Assembly (NCBI GenBank): GCA_016648135.1 | Contig: JADDOH010000486.1 | Span: forward strand, 62,001-126,000 | Source of the DNA: Agrypnia vestita | Lineage: Eukaryota > Arthropoda > Insecta > Trichoptera > Phryganeidae | DNA: 64,000 bases | Direction: 5' to 3' | In this document: in pieces, positions 11,506 through 22,646 of the stretch | How the letters are laid out: every line of letters starts with the position of its first letter | How positions within the stretch are numbered: position 1 is the first letter of the stretch | The notes under the pieces: model-generated | What the model was told of the DNA's origin: nothing | The model's database searches: none | The model's input: only the letters and a program-made list of their open reading frames with translations | Program-made: the position numbers and the translations under genes

Positions 11506-13240
11506 GAGTAATAAAGCACTCAACACAAGTTACACATTCTCATATAAGCTTGATGTCTATACGTGCAATCCTTTATTATAAACACCAAACAAATTCAAAG
11601 AAAGTGCGTCACATCATCAAATGACATGAACATCAGTCGCAGTAACCCCTGCCAGTCTCCTGGTGTGCTCAGCGCAGCGTGACTAGCCGATTTTACCATT
11701 TGTATGCGACATCTATCGTACCAATTGAAAATATTTGAAATATTTTGGCTGCAAAATCAATTACAACTTGTATTCCTAAAATAGAAAACTAATAAATAAA
11801 GTAAAAATTTGCAACAATTTTTTTTTATTATGTTATATACCTATAGCTTTTTCTCAAAAAAGACTAGTGCAAACAACCGCTAAAAAATAATAATAATAAA
11901 GTAAATATGCAAACGTATAGAAAAATTAACTTATATGATTTAAATGTATTGCAATATTTTTTAGTTCAAGAGTTCTTGTTTAATCATCGCCATCTTCGTC
12001 CCCGTATACTGGGAGGGTTGGGTTTCCAAAGTTACCACAAAGTGCTGCCACCATCCCCTAACGTGTGCTGCTTCGTACTAGTTGATTAGTCGAGGCCCAA
12101 TATGTCTTATCAATTTTATATTTCTTTCTATATTTTTTTTGTTATATATTAATTGGTTTTTAAATTTTATGGTCTTATTTTAGCTTATTTTGTTTAAAAT
12201 AATTTACTGTAAAATTTTTAAAATTGTAAAAATTAAAAGTTTGTTAAAACAAATTACTGTTTCTGAACCGGGTTTCTTTTAAATATAATATTGTATTTTA
12301 AATAAAAGATATTTCACCCTCTTTTTCTCTAAATATAATGGTTGTAAGTATAAGTACATAAAAATTGTAGAAAAGTAATAGAACCCATCAATGCAACGGA
12401 ATGCCGGATGTATGTAACAGGAAGGGGCGATTTATGATGTCGATAAGAATTTCGATTACATTTTTTAAAATCCCTTTGCAGGATATACAGATACGCTCCA
12501 CTGCATTATCCCTGCGAGCATTTTTCGTTAACCCTACACATCCCCGGTAGCTTAGGGGGTTTGTTTTCTCATCGTTTCGATGGAACAAAATTTGACAAAT
12601 CGCTGAGGTTAGGCAAGTACATAAAAACGGATATCCAATAACATAACAGAGCAAAGTGTTTTCACCCAGAATGATATGTGATCTTATTTTTTATTTGTAT
12701 TTTTTGTAAAACTCGCAGTGACACGCGAGTCAAAATTAGGCTAATATTTCTAATGCTTTCATCACAATGACTCATTTCTCCGTGACTTCACTGCCCATTC
12801 AGATCCCTCGCCTGATGTAGACGCTACCCTCAACATGGAGTGTCTCCACATCTCTCATCAATTGTCCCCCCATCTTAATTTTTGTCAAAAGGGATCACCA
12901 TTAATTTGGTATTTTTTCAAATATTTTTAAATAGGTACGGCTCACAGCCCGCCCATCTAAATCATTGAAATTTACCGCCCTTACTAAATCTGGATTTCTA
13001 TTCTAACTATGTATATTGTGAATATCTACGTCATTAACGTGACTGATTACATTAATATTTAAACTAACATTCCCTGTATTCATTCTATCATTCATCCAAT
13101 AATTCATTCTAAATAAGGAAATTTTATTCTGTCATAGATGAAATTTACGAATTAAACTTTTTATAAGTGTATGCTGAAGAACCTATAAAGAAGTTAACGA
13201 AACTTAAATTTTCCTACGAAGCAAATACATTGTGGTGAGA
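11506..13240. other. No recognised gene
   Basis: AT-rich. A short GC-richer patch at 11985-12085 and open frames at 12388-12654 (minus) and 11907-12089 (plus) show no recognisable protein features. Nothing else is seen. Confidence 0.5.
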
Positions 13241-13294
13241 TATAAATAAAATAACTCTTTGTTTAACACCACTTTATTGAGTTTAACCAACTAA

Positions 13295-13323
13295 TTTCGG
13301 CTCACAGCTGAGCCTTCATTAGG
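13295..13323 (-). ncRNA. Hammerhead-core-like motif
   Basis: Minus strand: CTAATGA, stem GGCTCA-gctg-TGAGCC (6 perfect pairs), GAAAT. One base of the first box differs from CUGAUGA and the base after GAAA is not C. The stem pairs perfectly, which argues for retained structure in the ancestor. Confidence 0.3.
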
Positions 13324-13397
13324 CAAAATTGGTGACATTATAATTATTTATAGAAATTTACCTTGTTAATTATTTTATTGAAAAAAAAATTCAACAT

Positions 13398-13427
13398 GTT
13401 TCAAATCCATCAGGCTTCTTCATCAGG
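13398..13427 (-). ncRNA. Hammerhead-core-like motif
   Basis: Minus strand: CCTGATGAAG, stem AAGCC-tgat-GGATT (one mismatch), TTGAAAC, then ATGTTGAA and TTCAAT forming a short helix around a T-run. The CTGATGA and GAAAC boxes are both perfect. A cleavage triplet in the correct position was not found. Confidence 0.35.
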
Positions 13428-13470
13428 ATAACAAATGTATAATTATGTGTATTATATATACATTTGTTAT

Positions 13471-13499
13471 CCTGATGAAGAAGCCATTGGCTTTGAAAC
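13471..13499 (+). ncRNA. Hammerhead-core-like motif
   Basis: Plus strand: CCTGATGAAG, stem GAAGCC-att-GGCTTT (one G-T pair), GAAAC, then ATATTGAA paired with TTCAAT. Boxes and helix II are intact. The 3' NUH site is unassigned. Confidence 0.35.
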
Positions 13500-13577
13500 A
13501 TATTGAATTTTTTTTCAATAAAAAGGTTGTGTAAACAAAGTTAATTTCTATAAATTATAAAGAGTTATTTTATATAA

Positions 13578-14998
13578 AGATATTATCGAAATTTATTTCG
13601 AATTTTAAAACTTTGCAGAAGATAATGGAATTATGTGTATTTAACCTTTGGCCCTTTAAAGGACACCTAGAAAAAATTGGTGCACATCTATGCTGTAAAT
13701 AATAATGTCATTTATATCTTCACAATGAGTCTGGTGTTGTTACAAAGGCATTATTTATAATGTGCAAAGTATTTACCCGATGACAATTGTTCACTATCGA
13801 GACCTTGGGATTAACGTGGCGGTGACATTGGTCAAAATTGACTTAACTGATAAAAAATTTCCTCGTTAAAACTGTGTTACAATACTTAAAACTACAATTT
13901 CAAAATTCTCAGTGGTTATATATAATAGTTATACAAGGAAAGGAAATCAAAACGCTGACATTTGATATCTCAGTTTTTATCTACTCATATATTTCAGATA
14001 TCTTCTTGCTCCTAGGGTCGTAGCACTAATGGATGCTTCAACATAACTATAAGTATTTTTTATTTACTAGTAAGTAGACAATAATAGTAGAACATATGTC
14101 GAAGGATATTTATTATCGTCTAATTGCCTTCAAAATTACAATATAAAACTAAGGACTGCGGAGATAGGTCCGCTCCATCCGCATTACCGCTATAGACCCA
14201 GTAGGCAAGCTAGCAAGGGAGAATAATTAGCGGTTGTTTCTCAATATGCGATTCCAATATCCTTCCACACACCTATGTGTCCCATAATAATTCTTAAATT
14301 CAACTATGAAACCGGAAGCCCGTAATTCTTGGCCACAATATAAAAAGACACGTCCATTCTTGTTTTTTTTCATCCCGTTCTTAACAATGAAAAGACCTTC
14401 CTACACTGAACTCATTTACCGCAACCAAAAGAGGTCGGGATGAGGGTGTGTTTTATTTTAAGCATTATACGGCTTAGCTTAGGATGACCATAATGAGACC
14501 GAAATATGGGTTACTCTTAAAATCGCTCACAACATAACGGATAATAACACCGCAGTGTAAGCAGTAAAATAAATACGAAATCATAATATGGGTATTTATT
14601 TCCACAATTCGTACAATGGGGTCACATTTGGATACATTTTTTCATAAATGGGTACGAAATAAAATGTTAATGACGCAAAGTTAAAACGGAGTTCCAAATA
14701 TGTGTTACAAATTTGTAACTTTTAATAAATTTTGCTTATTTAAAATGGTTTCGTAAAGTATACAAGAATATACTCGTATATAGAAAAATGGTAATTTTTT
14801 AAAATCATATGAATGATTTTATATAAAACATTGCACATTATCTCTATTTGAATTTTGAGAAAAAAAAAATTATAAGATTTGATGAAATGAGTGCATTCAA
14901 AATATTCAAAGTAAACTTATTCTGTAAAATATTTGACAGACTCGTAGCGTTCGATATAAGCAAATACAGTATCTAAGTACTCACCGAATGTTTTTTTT
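13578..14998. other. No recognised gene
   Basis: AT-rich with slightly GC-richer patches at 14150-14230 and 14280-14480. No protein-like frame, RNA gene or repeat could be recognised. Confidence 0.5.
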
Positions 14999-15235
14999 AA
15001 ACATTAAATTATTTAATGTTTAATAAAAAATCTCGTATGTCGCATTTATACTTTTACGTCCACAAACTGCGTTTATTAAACATTAAATTATTTAATGTTT
15101 TTTTAATTAAATTTTTATTAAACATTAAATTATTTAATATTTTTTTATTAAATTTTTATTAAACATTAAATTATTTAATGTTTAATAAAAAATCTCGTAT
15201 GTCGGATTTATACTTTTACGTCCACAAACTGCGTT
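14999..15235. repeat. Cluster of four 23-bp palindromes
   Basis: The palindrome AAACATTAAAT-t-ATTTAATGTTT (11-bp arms, 1-bp centre) occurs at 14999-15021, 15078-15100, 15120-15142 (one mismatch) and 15161-15183. A roughly 52-bp sequence starting TAATAAAAAATCTCGTATGT follows the first and the fourth palindromes (15021-15074 and 15183-15235) with about one mismatch. The spacer TTAAATTTTTATT links copies 2, 3 and 4. The region arose by local duplication of palindrome plus spacer. Confidence 0.85.
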
Positions 15236-15239
15236 AGGT

Positions 15240-16017
15240 GAGTTCTCGCTCTTGCATATTTGTGGTTAAACATGTTAGCTACTAGAGCCATAGTATGTTG
15301 GACAGCAACTTTTGTTGGTGTAGTATATTGTCCTGTAGCCGAAATTAAACATTATTTATGAATTTAAAAATTCAAAAATGTCGTAAATATTTGAACTCCA
15401 CCTAAGTTGTGTAATTTTACGGTGAGTTAAACCGTTAGGTTTTTACTACTGTGATTTATGTTCGATTTTAGCGAAAATTTGGAACTTATAAGGAATTCTC
15501 AATTCGATGAGAATCTCAGTTATCAATCATCGTTGCGATGGAATACTAATCAAAAATCATAGTAATATTTAGCTTATCATTTAATTTAATAATTTATTTA
15601 ATCAATATATTTATACTTTAATAGCTACAATTTATGGATGTACAAAACTTCAATTTATTTTTATTCTTCAAAAGCGAATTTTGATGGATCTACCGATTTA
15701 CTTTGGATGAATTAGTTTGCAAAGGAGATTGTTTTTTTATAGGCATTCTTAAAAAATAAAACTCGTTAGATTTTCCGATTTACGGAGGGAATTCAGGAAT
15801 ATGAACCCTGTGAAAAACAAAACGAGCTTAATTATATTAATTTGCCGTCTTGGATCAACGTTTAGAGAAAGCGGAGATGAAAGGGGCCAATATCTCCACC
15901 CCAGCTGCGTGGATTATTCAATAATGTAACAGCGGGACCAATGAAAATATTATACCAGGGCTCGAGATGTAACGGCCGCGTCTGTGCGGGAAGCGGAGTT
16001 TCGTATTTTTGGCATAC
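15240..16017. other. No recognised gene
   Basis: AT-rich spacer left of the candidate exon. The part 15860-15990 is GC-richer. The open frame at 15862-16089 (minus) overlaps the exon candidate in a different frame and is not supported. Confidence 0.4.
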
Positions 16018-16176
16018 CTGTGTTGTATATTGGAAATATGTTAAGCATTTTCCAGTAAACAGTTTGAACAGGTGAACCAAACGATCCACCTTTGTTTATA
16101 CAGGACATCATGAAATTGGTATAATCCCAACAAGATAAAGCCAGACGCATCAAATTTTCATTAGTGCTATTTTGTA
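16018..16176 (-). CDS. Candidate internal exon, unknown protein
   Basis: On the minus strand an open frame is bounded by an acceptor-like TATATTTTTCAG and a donor-like CACAG|GTATGCC. The exon would be 159 bp (53 codons) with phase 1 at both ends, the symmetric type common in extracellular modular proteins. The peptide starts QNSTNENLMRLALSCWDYTN and has two cysteines, a WDY motif and an aromatic-rich end with VYWKM and NIFPIYN. Its composition is more protein-like than that of neighbouring frames. I do not recognise the family. No neighbouring exon was identified, so it may be a stray exon of a gene with long introns, a pseudo-exon, or chance. Confidence 0.35.
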
Positions 16177-16347
16177 CTGAAAAATATACAGTTATTATAC
16201 AATGAAAATGAAAATGAACAAGGAAATTCAAAAACAGTTTTTTTTTAATCATGAAATCTTTGTGTGATCACAGATAAAAACTGTGCTTTTATTTAATGTA
16301 TGCTATAATTTTACGACGAAAATTTAAATAAATATTATGTATCATAT

Positions 16348-16552
16348 GTGGGGTATAAAAGCAAAGGCAGCAATATGCAAAAAAGTACTAATAATTATAA
16401 TGTACTGAATTCAAGATTTTCTAGAAAAATAGCCTGTATATTTATAAGAAACGTGATTTTGAAAGGGATAGATACATACAATCTAGAATTCACTACATTT
16501 AAAATTAGTAATCCTCGGTGACTGCATTCAAAACATTCACATTAGTTGCTGT
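16348..16552 (+). mobile_element. Foldback MITE family B, copy 1
   Basis: It begins GTGGGGTATAAAAGC and contains the internal markers ATAATGTACTGAATTC, TTTATAAGAAACGTGATTTT and CTCGGTGACTGCATT. These also occur at 28990-29790 and 43723-43948. The right end stops at TTAGTTGCTG, so this copy lacks the final AAAGC...CCCAC of the complete element. It abuts the next foldback within about 25 bp. Confidence 0.75.
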
Positions 16553-16577
16553 TTTATATTAATGAAGAAGATATTTT

Positions 16578-16745
16578 TTATAATTAATATAAATTAACTT
16601 TGTTTAAACCACTTATTTATTGAAAAAAAATCAACATGTTTCAAGTGATAAACAAATAATAAGTGGTTTAAACAAAGTTAATTTATATTAATTATAATTA
16701 TGTTACCACAAAATAAATTTGCTACATTTGAAGAAGATATTTTTT
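16578..16745. mobile_element. Foldback element, hammerhead-associated family, core deleted
   Basis: The arms TTATAATTAATATAAATTAA at 16578 and its inverted copy ending about 16697 form a 40-bp helix. The loop keeps TGAAAAAAAATCAACATGTTTCA, matching the 13.4-kb copy, but the CTGATGA box and helix II are missing. The right flank ACCACAAAATAAATTTGC and TTTGAAGAAGA is shared with the 49.0-kb copy. The sequence GAAGAAGATATTTTT occurs on both sides (16564-16578 and 16730-16744). Confidence 0.65.
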
Positions 16746-17850
16746 CTTTGGTACCAGTGATTCATCACTTGAAGAGAAATGCAATATCTTTGTTCACAAT
16801 TAGTCACAAAGAGTCACATATTGAATATTAAAATTGATGGAGATTTTTCCAAATTTAACATTTTATTGCTTCTGGTTTAATTGCAAAAACAGTTTTCAGG
16901 ATTCCAGGTGTCTCTTAAAACAAAATCATATTATTTTTTATCTGGACGACATTTGCTAAATGTCGCTTTAACAAAGATATACAGCTCGTATTTAAAGCGT
17001 ATCATTTTCTTTTACATTCTTCAGTATTGAGTTTTGAATTGTATCGTTTAGACCATAATAAGGTCACAAAAATAGCCAAAAAATTTGAAATAATTATTTA
17101 TTTATGGCAACGAGAAAGTAAGAACTTCCATTGTATGTATTATTATTCAAATTATTTTCGGCTTACCCCGGAATAACTTTTACAAATAATGTAAAACCAA
17201 AATTGCCGGTCATATTAATGCTATTAATGCTCGGGGGTTCAACTGGATTTCCAAATGTAATTAACCTGCTTTGGAATATTTGGAATGGAAATATTCTGCG
17301 CTTAATAAATTCCACCGACTAATCCCTCAGATTAGGGTAGGGCTTGAACCCTTATTTTCTCAGGGTAACACGTATATTTGAATTATCTTACCGTTTTCGT
17401 CACCATTTCATTTCTTAGCTTAGTTGTGTCGTAAAAGTTTCAGTCTATGTTTGTTATTCTTTTGTTTGTTTATGTAATAAAATTCCGAAATTTGTATATT
17501 ATTTCGCTTTTACGCAATTCCATAATCTTTCTGGTTCGCACCCAAGTGTCTCTAGAGGCCGCCAAGTTAGTCTTATTTTTATCACAAGTGCTCAGTCAAA
17601 TTAAAACATATTAGTTTATATGTATTCCATATTTGCTCGATTTTTTACATATACTATGTGTGACTATATACTATACCTGACTACTATAAATCTACTAAAA
17701 GAATAAAAAACACATGCGGTTAAAATTATTGTTGCGTGCAATTACTCTGTGAACGTTAACACTCCACTTCTTATAGGGGTTAAAACTTTATCTTCTAAAG
17801 GATTAATAATGGCGCAGAGGGTTTGATGTTTGATTTATTAATTACGAGCT
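16746..17850. other. No recognised gene
   Basis: AT-rich. The 63-codon frame at 17131-17322 has no recognisable features. Nothing structured is visible. Confidence 0.5.
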
Positions 17851-17856
17851 GTTACT

Positions 17857-18945
17857 ACCCGGCATTGCACGGGTTACAGATTTAGTTGAAAATAAGTTTG
17901 TGGAGGGAAAACAAGGGGTTCCATTATTATGCAAAGCCTCTCATAAAAACAATGTTTCCATTTAATCAATGCTGGAATGGATGGGAGTCGACGAAGGAAA
18001 TGTGGCCTATGTTACCTATCCTAAGTTTGAAATATTTTGGTCAGATCAGACAAATGGTGTACATTTATACAGAAAATATATTAGAGGAGGAAGTGAGATA
18101 AAGGGAGAGGAGACAAATGTGGCTTGTGGATCCTAAAGAATAAGTATGCAAAATTTGGGTCAGATCGGTCAAACAGTACAAATTTATATGAAAAATATAT
18201 CGGAAGGAGGAGGCGGGGTAAAGGGGAGGAGGAAATGTCGCCTATACTACCCGCCGGGTCCTAAAGAATGAGCACGCCAAATTTGGATCAGATCGGTCAA
18301 ACGGTTTTGTATAGAAAATTTTAGTTTGTATAGATATCATATCGGTGGGGAGTCGGTGGGGTGAAGGCAAAGGGAAAATATCTCTTATGTTATCCGCTTA
18401 TGTTAAAATAAGAAAGATAAATTTGGGTCAGATCGGTCAAACGGTGTACAGGAAATATATCAGGGAGAGAAAATGGGGTAAAAACGAAGAGGCAAAGGTG
18501 GCCTACGTTAACCACCGGGTCCTAAAGAATTATGCACTATTTGAATCCAATCGGTCGAACGGTACAGATTTGTATGGAAAATATAACACTGGAAGGGGGA
18601 GGAGTGAAGTGGAAGAGAGAAATGTCACCAGTGTTACCTGCCGGGTCCTAAAGAATAAGTATACAAAATTTGGGTCAAATCGGTCAAACGGTGTAGATTT
18701 GTACACAAAATATATCAGGGGATGGAGTAAAAAGGGAGAGGGAAATGTTACGTTTGTTACCCACCGGGTCCTAAAGAATAAGTATGCAAAATTTGAATCA
18801 GATCGGTCGTACGATACAGATTGGAATGTAAAATATATCAGGGGAGAGGATGTGGGGAAATTCAGATCGGTCAGATCAGACAAACGGTGTAGATTTGTAT
18901 AGAAAACAGACAGACAGACATTGAGTTTTATAGGTACAGATAGCG
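17857..18945 (+). repeat. Degenerate tandem array of about 120-bp units, TE-derived
   Basis: It begins CCCGGCATTGCACGGG and ends with (CAGA)n and GTTTTATAGGTACAGATAG. A shorter copy with the same ends is at 38213-38728. Inside, the block CCTAAAGAATAAG, AATTTGGGTCAGATCGGTC, AAACGGT, AAAATATATCAGGGG and AATGT..CCTATGTTACC repeats about eight times at 116-125 bp. A 185-codon frame (18345-18902) runs through four units and gives a periodic peptide with VLKN and NRSNG. Phase is kept by chance, so I do not call a gene. The module TCAGATCGGTCAAACGGT resembles segments common in 3' regions of insect RTE-type and related non-autonomous elements (inference). Confidence 0.75.
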
Positions 18946-20300
18946 TGTGTTGGCTTTACATCCAACAGGTGGCACTGTTGTACAAAAAAAGCATTTTTCA
19001 TAAAAAAATATTTATAACGATACCAAAGTATCGTTGTAAATATATTAACTCACAGAAGATAACGCATATACAAAATCCCTGTACTGTATGAGATTGTATC
19101 GTTATACATTTTATAAACAAAATATTTATTAAAGGTAGGTTTTTTAATAGGTTTTTTGGTCATCATCGAATAAATATTTCGTAAAATCATAATTGTACGG
19201 GAAATATTTTTCAGAAAGGCCTTTTCTGTGAAATCAAGGAAAGTCAATTTTTATGAGATCCTTAACAAAAGATGGAGTTTTTGTCGAAATTAACCACTTA
19301 AACTGATCACTTCTGAATTTTAAAAATACACTAATTTTATAAATAAATATCTGCCACGATCAAAATATTTAAAACGTCGCTCATTCTTTTTTATTTAGAC
19401 ATATTGCTTTTTGCGCCTCGGAATACATTCCGAATTTGAGAACCGAATAGTGCATTTTATATATTAACAATTATAATGCCAACTACTAACTGTATTTCTA
19501 CAGTGAATCCGCTTCATTTTAGAATTGTGGAAGTATATTGTTTTGTATTTAATATTGTTTTTTTAATGCAATATTAACGGTTTTTATGAATCTCGGAACA
19601 ATGTCGTTTAAAACGATAAGCTCGAAAGTTCACCGAATGTAATCAAAAAATTTGAATTCGGAGAATGTTAGGTACCTATATCTAAATATTTGTCAATATT
19701 CAAAACGTAGGTACCAGCGCCTTTTTTCAAATAATTTTTACGAATTCGAATGGAACGTTGTGTCAAAATTCAAAACAATAGTTGAAGAACTTAATTAAGG
19801 AGATATAAGATTTTGGACATGAACATTTCATTTTTTATTTATATAAATAAATAGTAGGTATATAAAAACAAAGTAAGTATTAAAAAATATCCTCGTATTT
19901 GAATGCAACGTTGTGCCAAAATTTCAAAGCAATCGATGTAGAACTTTCAGAGATTAGCGATTTTGTACAAACGAACATTTACATTTTTTTTTTCAATTTT
20001 TTACAAATATATATATTTTTTTACAAGATAGAGCCAGTCACCTATGATGGATTTTTCTCTTCTACGTGAGTGACATAGACTCGTGTGTAGGAGAGGAGTA
20101 TCATTACATTTAACATTTACAGAGAGTTATAGGATAAAATGTACATATTCATCATTATTCATATTTCTTGAGGGTATGCGATGCATTCAATAAACTGATA
20201 AGATTATTGGATATTGATCTGTTCGAGTGCAGCCACACAAGATTAAGAAAAATTTTGAGTGCTGAATTTTTTTCCACGTAATAATTAAGTTTCTTTTTCT
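18946..20300. other. AT-rich, with a degenerate duplicated segment
   Basis: No gene recognised. Segments near 19730-19850 and 19890-20010 are diverged copies of each other (both read AACGTTGTG, CAAAATT, CAAA, GTTGAAGAACTT or GTAGAACTTT, then GAACATTT and ATTTTTTAT). They look like another TE 3' region of the AAATTTCAAAGCAATCG type. Confidence 0.4.
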
Positions 20301-20305
20301 TTTTT

Positions 20306-20645
20306 TAAAATTTTTTATTCTTTCTTTCTATATAATTAATATGCCTTAGTATATCATAAATATTTATCATTACTGACATATTTCTGTTTGTTTAAATTTT
20401 TTATTCTTTATTTCTATATAATTAATATGCCTTAGTATATCATAAATATTTATCATTACTGACATATTTCTGTTTGTTTAAATTTTTTATTCTTTCTTTC
20501 TATATAATTAATATGCCTTAATATATTATAAATATTTATCATTACTGACATATTTCTAAATGACATATTTCTGTTTGTTTAAATTTTTTATTCTTTCTTT
20601 CTATATAATTAATATGCCTTAGTATATCATAAATATTTATCATTA
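20306..20645. repeat. 86-bp tandem repeat, 4 copies
   Basis: ATATGCCTTA recurs at about 20339, 20425, 20511 and 20612. The unit runs TTTAAATTTTTTATTCTTTC, TATATAATTAATATGCCTTA, CATAAATATTTATCATTACT, GACATATTTCTGTTTG. The spacing is 86, 86 and 101 bp; the last gap holds a partial duplication of TGACATATTTCT. Identity is very high, so the expansion is recent. Confidence 0.9.
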
Positions 20646-20726
20646 TCGTTTTCTATGCTTTTTTTTTGTGCTGTTGGTCTTCCATAAACATTAAATAAAT
20701 AAATAAATAAAATAAATAAATAAAAA
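20646..20726 (+). mobile_element. Retroposon 3' end with (TAAA)n tail
   Basis: GTGCTGTTGGTCTTCC is followed by ATAAAC and a TAAATAAATAAATAAA tail to about 20726. A unique segment followed by a simple tail is the normal 3' end of a LINE or SINE. The 86-bp array just upstream would then be tandem repeats in its 3' region. No coding remnant is visible upstream. Confidence 0.45.
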
Positions 20727-21480
20727 TTATATATGTAAAGATAATTTAGTTAAATCCTCTGCGTAGCTTCTAACGCACAATCCATCGAGCACTTAACATT
20801 TTTTTAAATTATATCTTCAAATGAAAAGTTCCCTTTTACCTGTAATTTCCGATTTTATTTAGACAAAAAATGTAGTCAAATATGTTCATTACCTAAACAT
20901 ACCCTAATTTTGTAATAGAAAAAAGATAACTTTTTGTATAATTATGTAAAAAAAAAATAACGAAATCTGCGGTCGGTATGATTGGTATTATAATATTTTT
21001 GAACCTTTTACGGTGAATGAATGGACGATCTTAATATCTTCTACTTTATATTTTATTCCGTCCTAAATACATTACCTATTTCAGTTGACAATAATTTTCT
21101 GTGTTTTTCAACACTTTTGAATGTTATCGTTGAAACCCACAATTTCATGAGAATACAATATTTCTTTATTTTACTCATTTTAATGTTTAAAAATAATTAT
21201 AAAATATTGGTTTTTCTAATATTAGAAAATTATATTATTATTTTCCTACTCCCATTGTGTTGCTCTAATGATTAAATCACTATTTTGGATTTTGTTAAAA
21301 AGTCACTAACAATTTAACTAATAACTTTTAACTCCTCTATTTCAGCAAAACAATTAACTGATGCCTTAATTCAATCCATATTTTATTAACGACGGAGTAC
21401 GTTTGGACAATCAAGTACCTACACATATTTTATAAAAGATACAACTTCAAAGGGAAGCCTAAAAACTTAATCATCTCACA

Positions 21481-21880
21481 ATGGTACTCGTACGGGTTGG
21501 ATCTTGTTTGCAGAAATACGTCCAATTTAGGCCTGGCTATTTTTTTGATGCAAAAGGAGGCAATTCGCTAAAGTTGCGCCCCTCCTTCAAAAGCAATCAG
21601 CCCTCCGACGTATACGCGGCCTTAAAGGAAACAAATTACCAACTTCCTATAGGCACAGGAAACTTTATTCCTGGAAGAGAAAAAAACAATACGAGCAGTG
21701 ATCGTGTTAAATCTAATCAGACAAAATCTGTCGCAGAAGCCGCACGACCTGCCCTGAGCCCGCTCGAGCGGTATAATGTCCGCCTGACAATAAGGCATCG
21801 CGGCGGGCGAAACATCTGTCAAATTTCCTGCAAAGGTTTGCCACCTGGTTGGAAATGACCCGCGGCAACACGCTTCCATG
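21481..21880. other. GC-elevated island with overlapping open frames
   Basis: A 400-bp GC-elevated island in AT-rich DNA, open on both strands (125 codons plus, 85 codons minus). The plus frame has an acceptor-like TTGTTTGCAG near its start but no recognisable domain. It could be an exon or a conserved non-coding element. I favour a regulatory element because both strands stay open and the peptides have no familiar motif. Confidence 0.3.
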
Positions 21881-22640
21881 ACTTCAGTTGTCCAAAGTAC
21901 ATATCAAGGATGACAATAATTATAGTACGAAAGTTAGTGAAGTGAAACTATCACAGATTTTAATGAAAAGTTAGATCTGCTTCGATGTAATTTCGAGCGC
22001 ACAACATTACCTGTGGAACATCGGGAAGTTTATCAATTTCATTAAGGATCTTTATCATGCAATTTGTTTGTTTGACCATAAGGCAACTTATAAACATTTT
22101 TATTTTACCTCTATCATCCGATAAAAAAATACCCGCAAAAAACGCAACTATGCGGTCAACTCACGTTACCGTTAAAACATAGGTTTTTTTAAGCATTTTT
22201 AAATGAGAATAAAATGCTTATACTTACTTGAATGGCTTTATAATATATAAATATTACATAACGCATACTTATTATGAATACTGAGCATAAAAATACATGA
22301 AATTATTTTTGTATGTTCGTATTATTTTTATTGTAAAATGAAATTTTACCCCATCCTTTCTTACTTACATATTATGTTAATTTTTATCGCAACTTCCATT
22401 TAATGCATTACAATTTTATTTATTTATTTTTAATAGGAATCATTTTACTTTCATTTTCTATTAGTGAATTCTAACTGCAAACGTTTTTTTAATATTTATT
22501 TAATATTAAAGCTTCTATTAACATGTTTTAATTCACAGCTAGGGAAGGGTTAAACTGTGTGTTATGAAGTATTTTAAAATTTGTTTAATTCTTCAATTGA
22601 TAAATACTAGCAGAAAAGCTACAGAAAGTCTCTTTAGCCT
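21881..22640. other. No recognised gene
   Basis: AT-rich spacer with nothing recognisable. Confidence 0.5.
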
Positions 22641-22646
22641 TTTTAG

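Larger units (their letters stand above)
13244..13577. mobile_element. Nested foldback element carrying three hammerhead-like cores
   Basis: The outer arms are AATAAAATAACTCTTT at 13246 and AAAGAGTTATTTTAT near 13559. An inner inverted repeat joins GCTTCTTCATCAGGATAACA (13413-13432) to its complement at 13464-13483. Read on the minus strand the left half is a tandem of two similar modules about 103 bp apart. Each runs: core-like motif, a TTGA...CAATAAA hairpin, AACAA(A/G)G, a TTTCTATAAAT-type segment, ATAATGTCACC, then the next module. The right half holds one module in opposite orientation. Related partial copies lie at 16578-16745 and 48989-49125. The architecture resembles terminal repeats of Penelope-like elements, where hammerhead motifs are known, but no Penelope reverse transcriptase or GIY-YIG domain is present here. 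Confidence 0.6.

Noticed and set aside
18345..18902. 185-codon ORF with periodic VLKN/NRSNG peptides
   Set aside because: It runs through a degenerate tandem array inside a transposable element; the opposite strand is also open over 117 codons.
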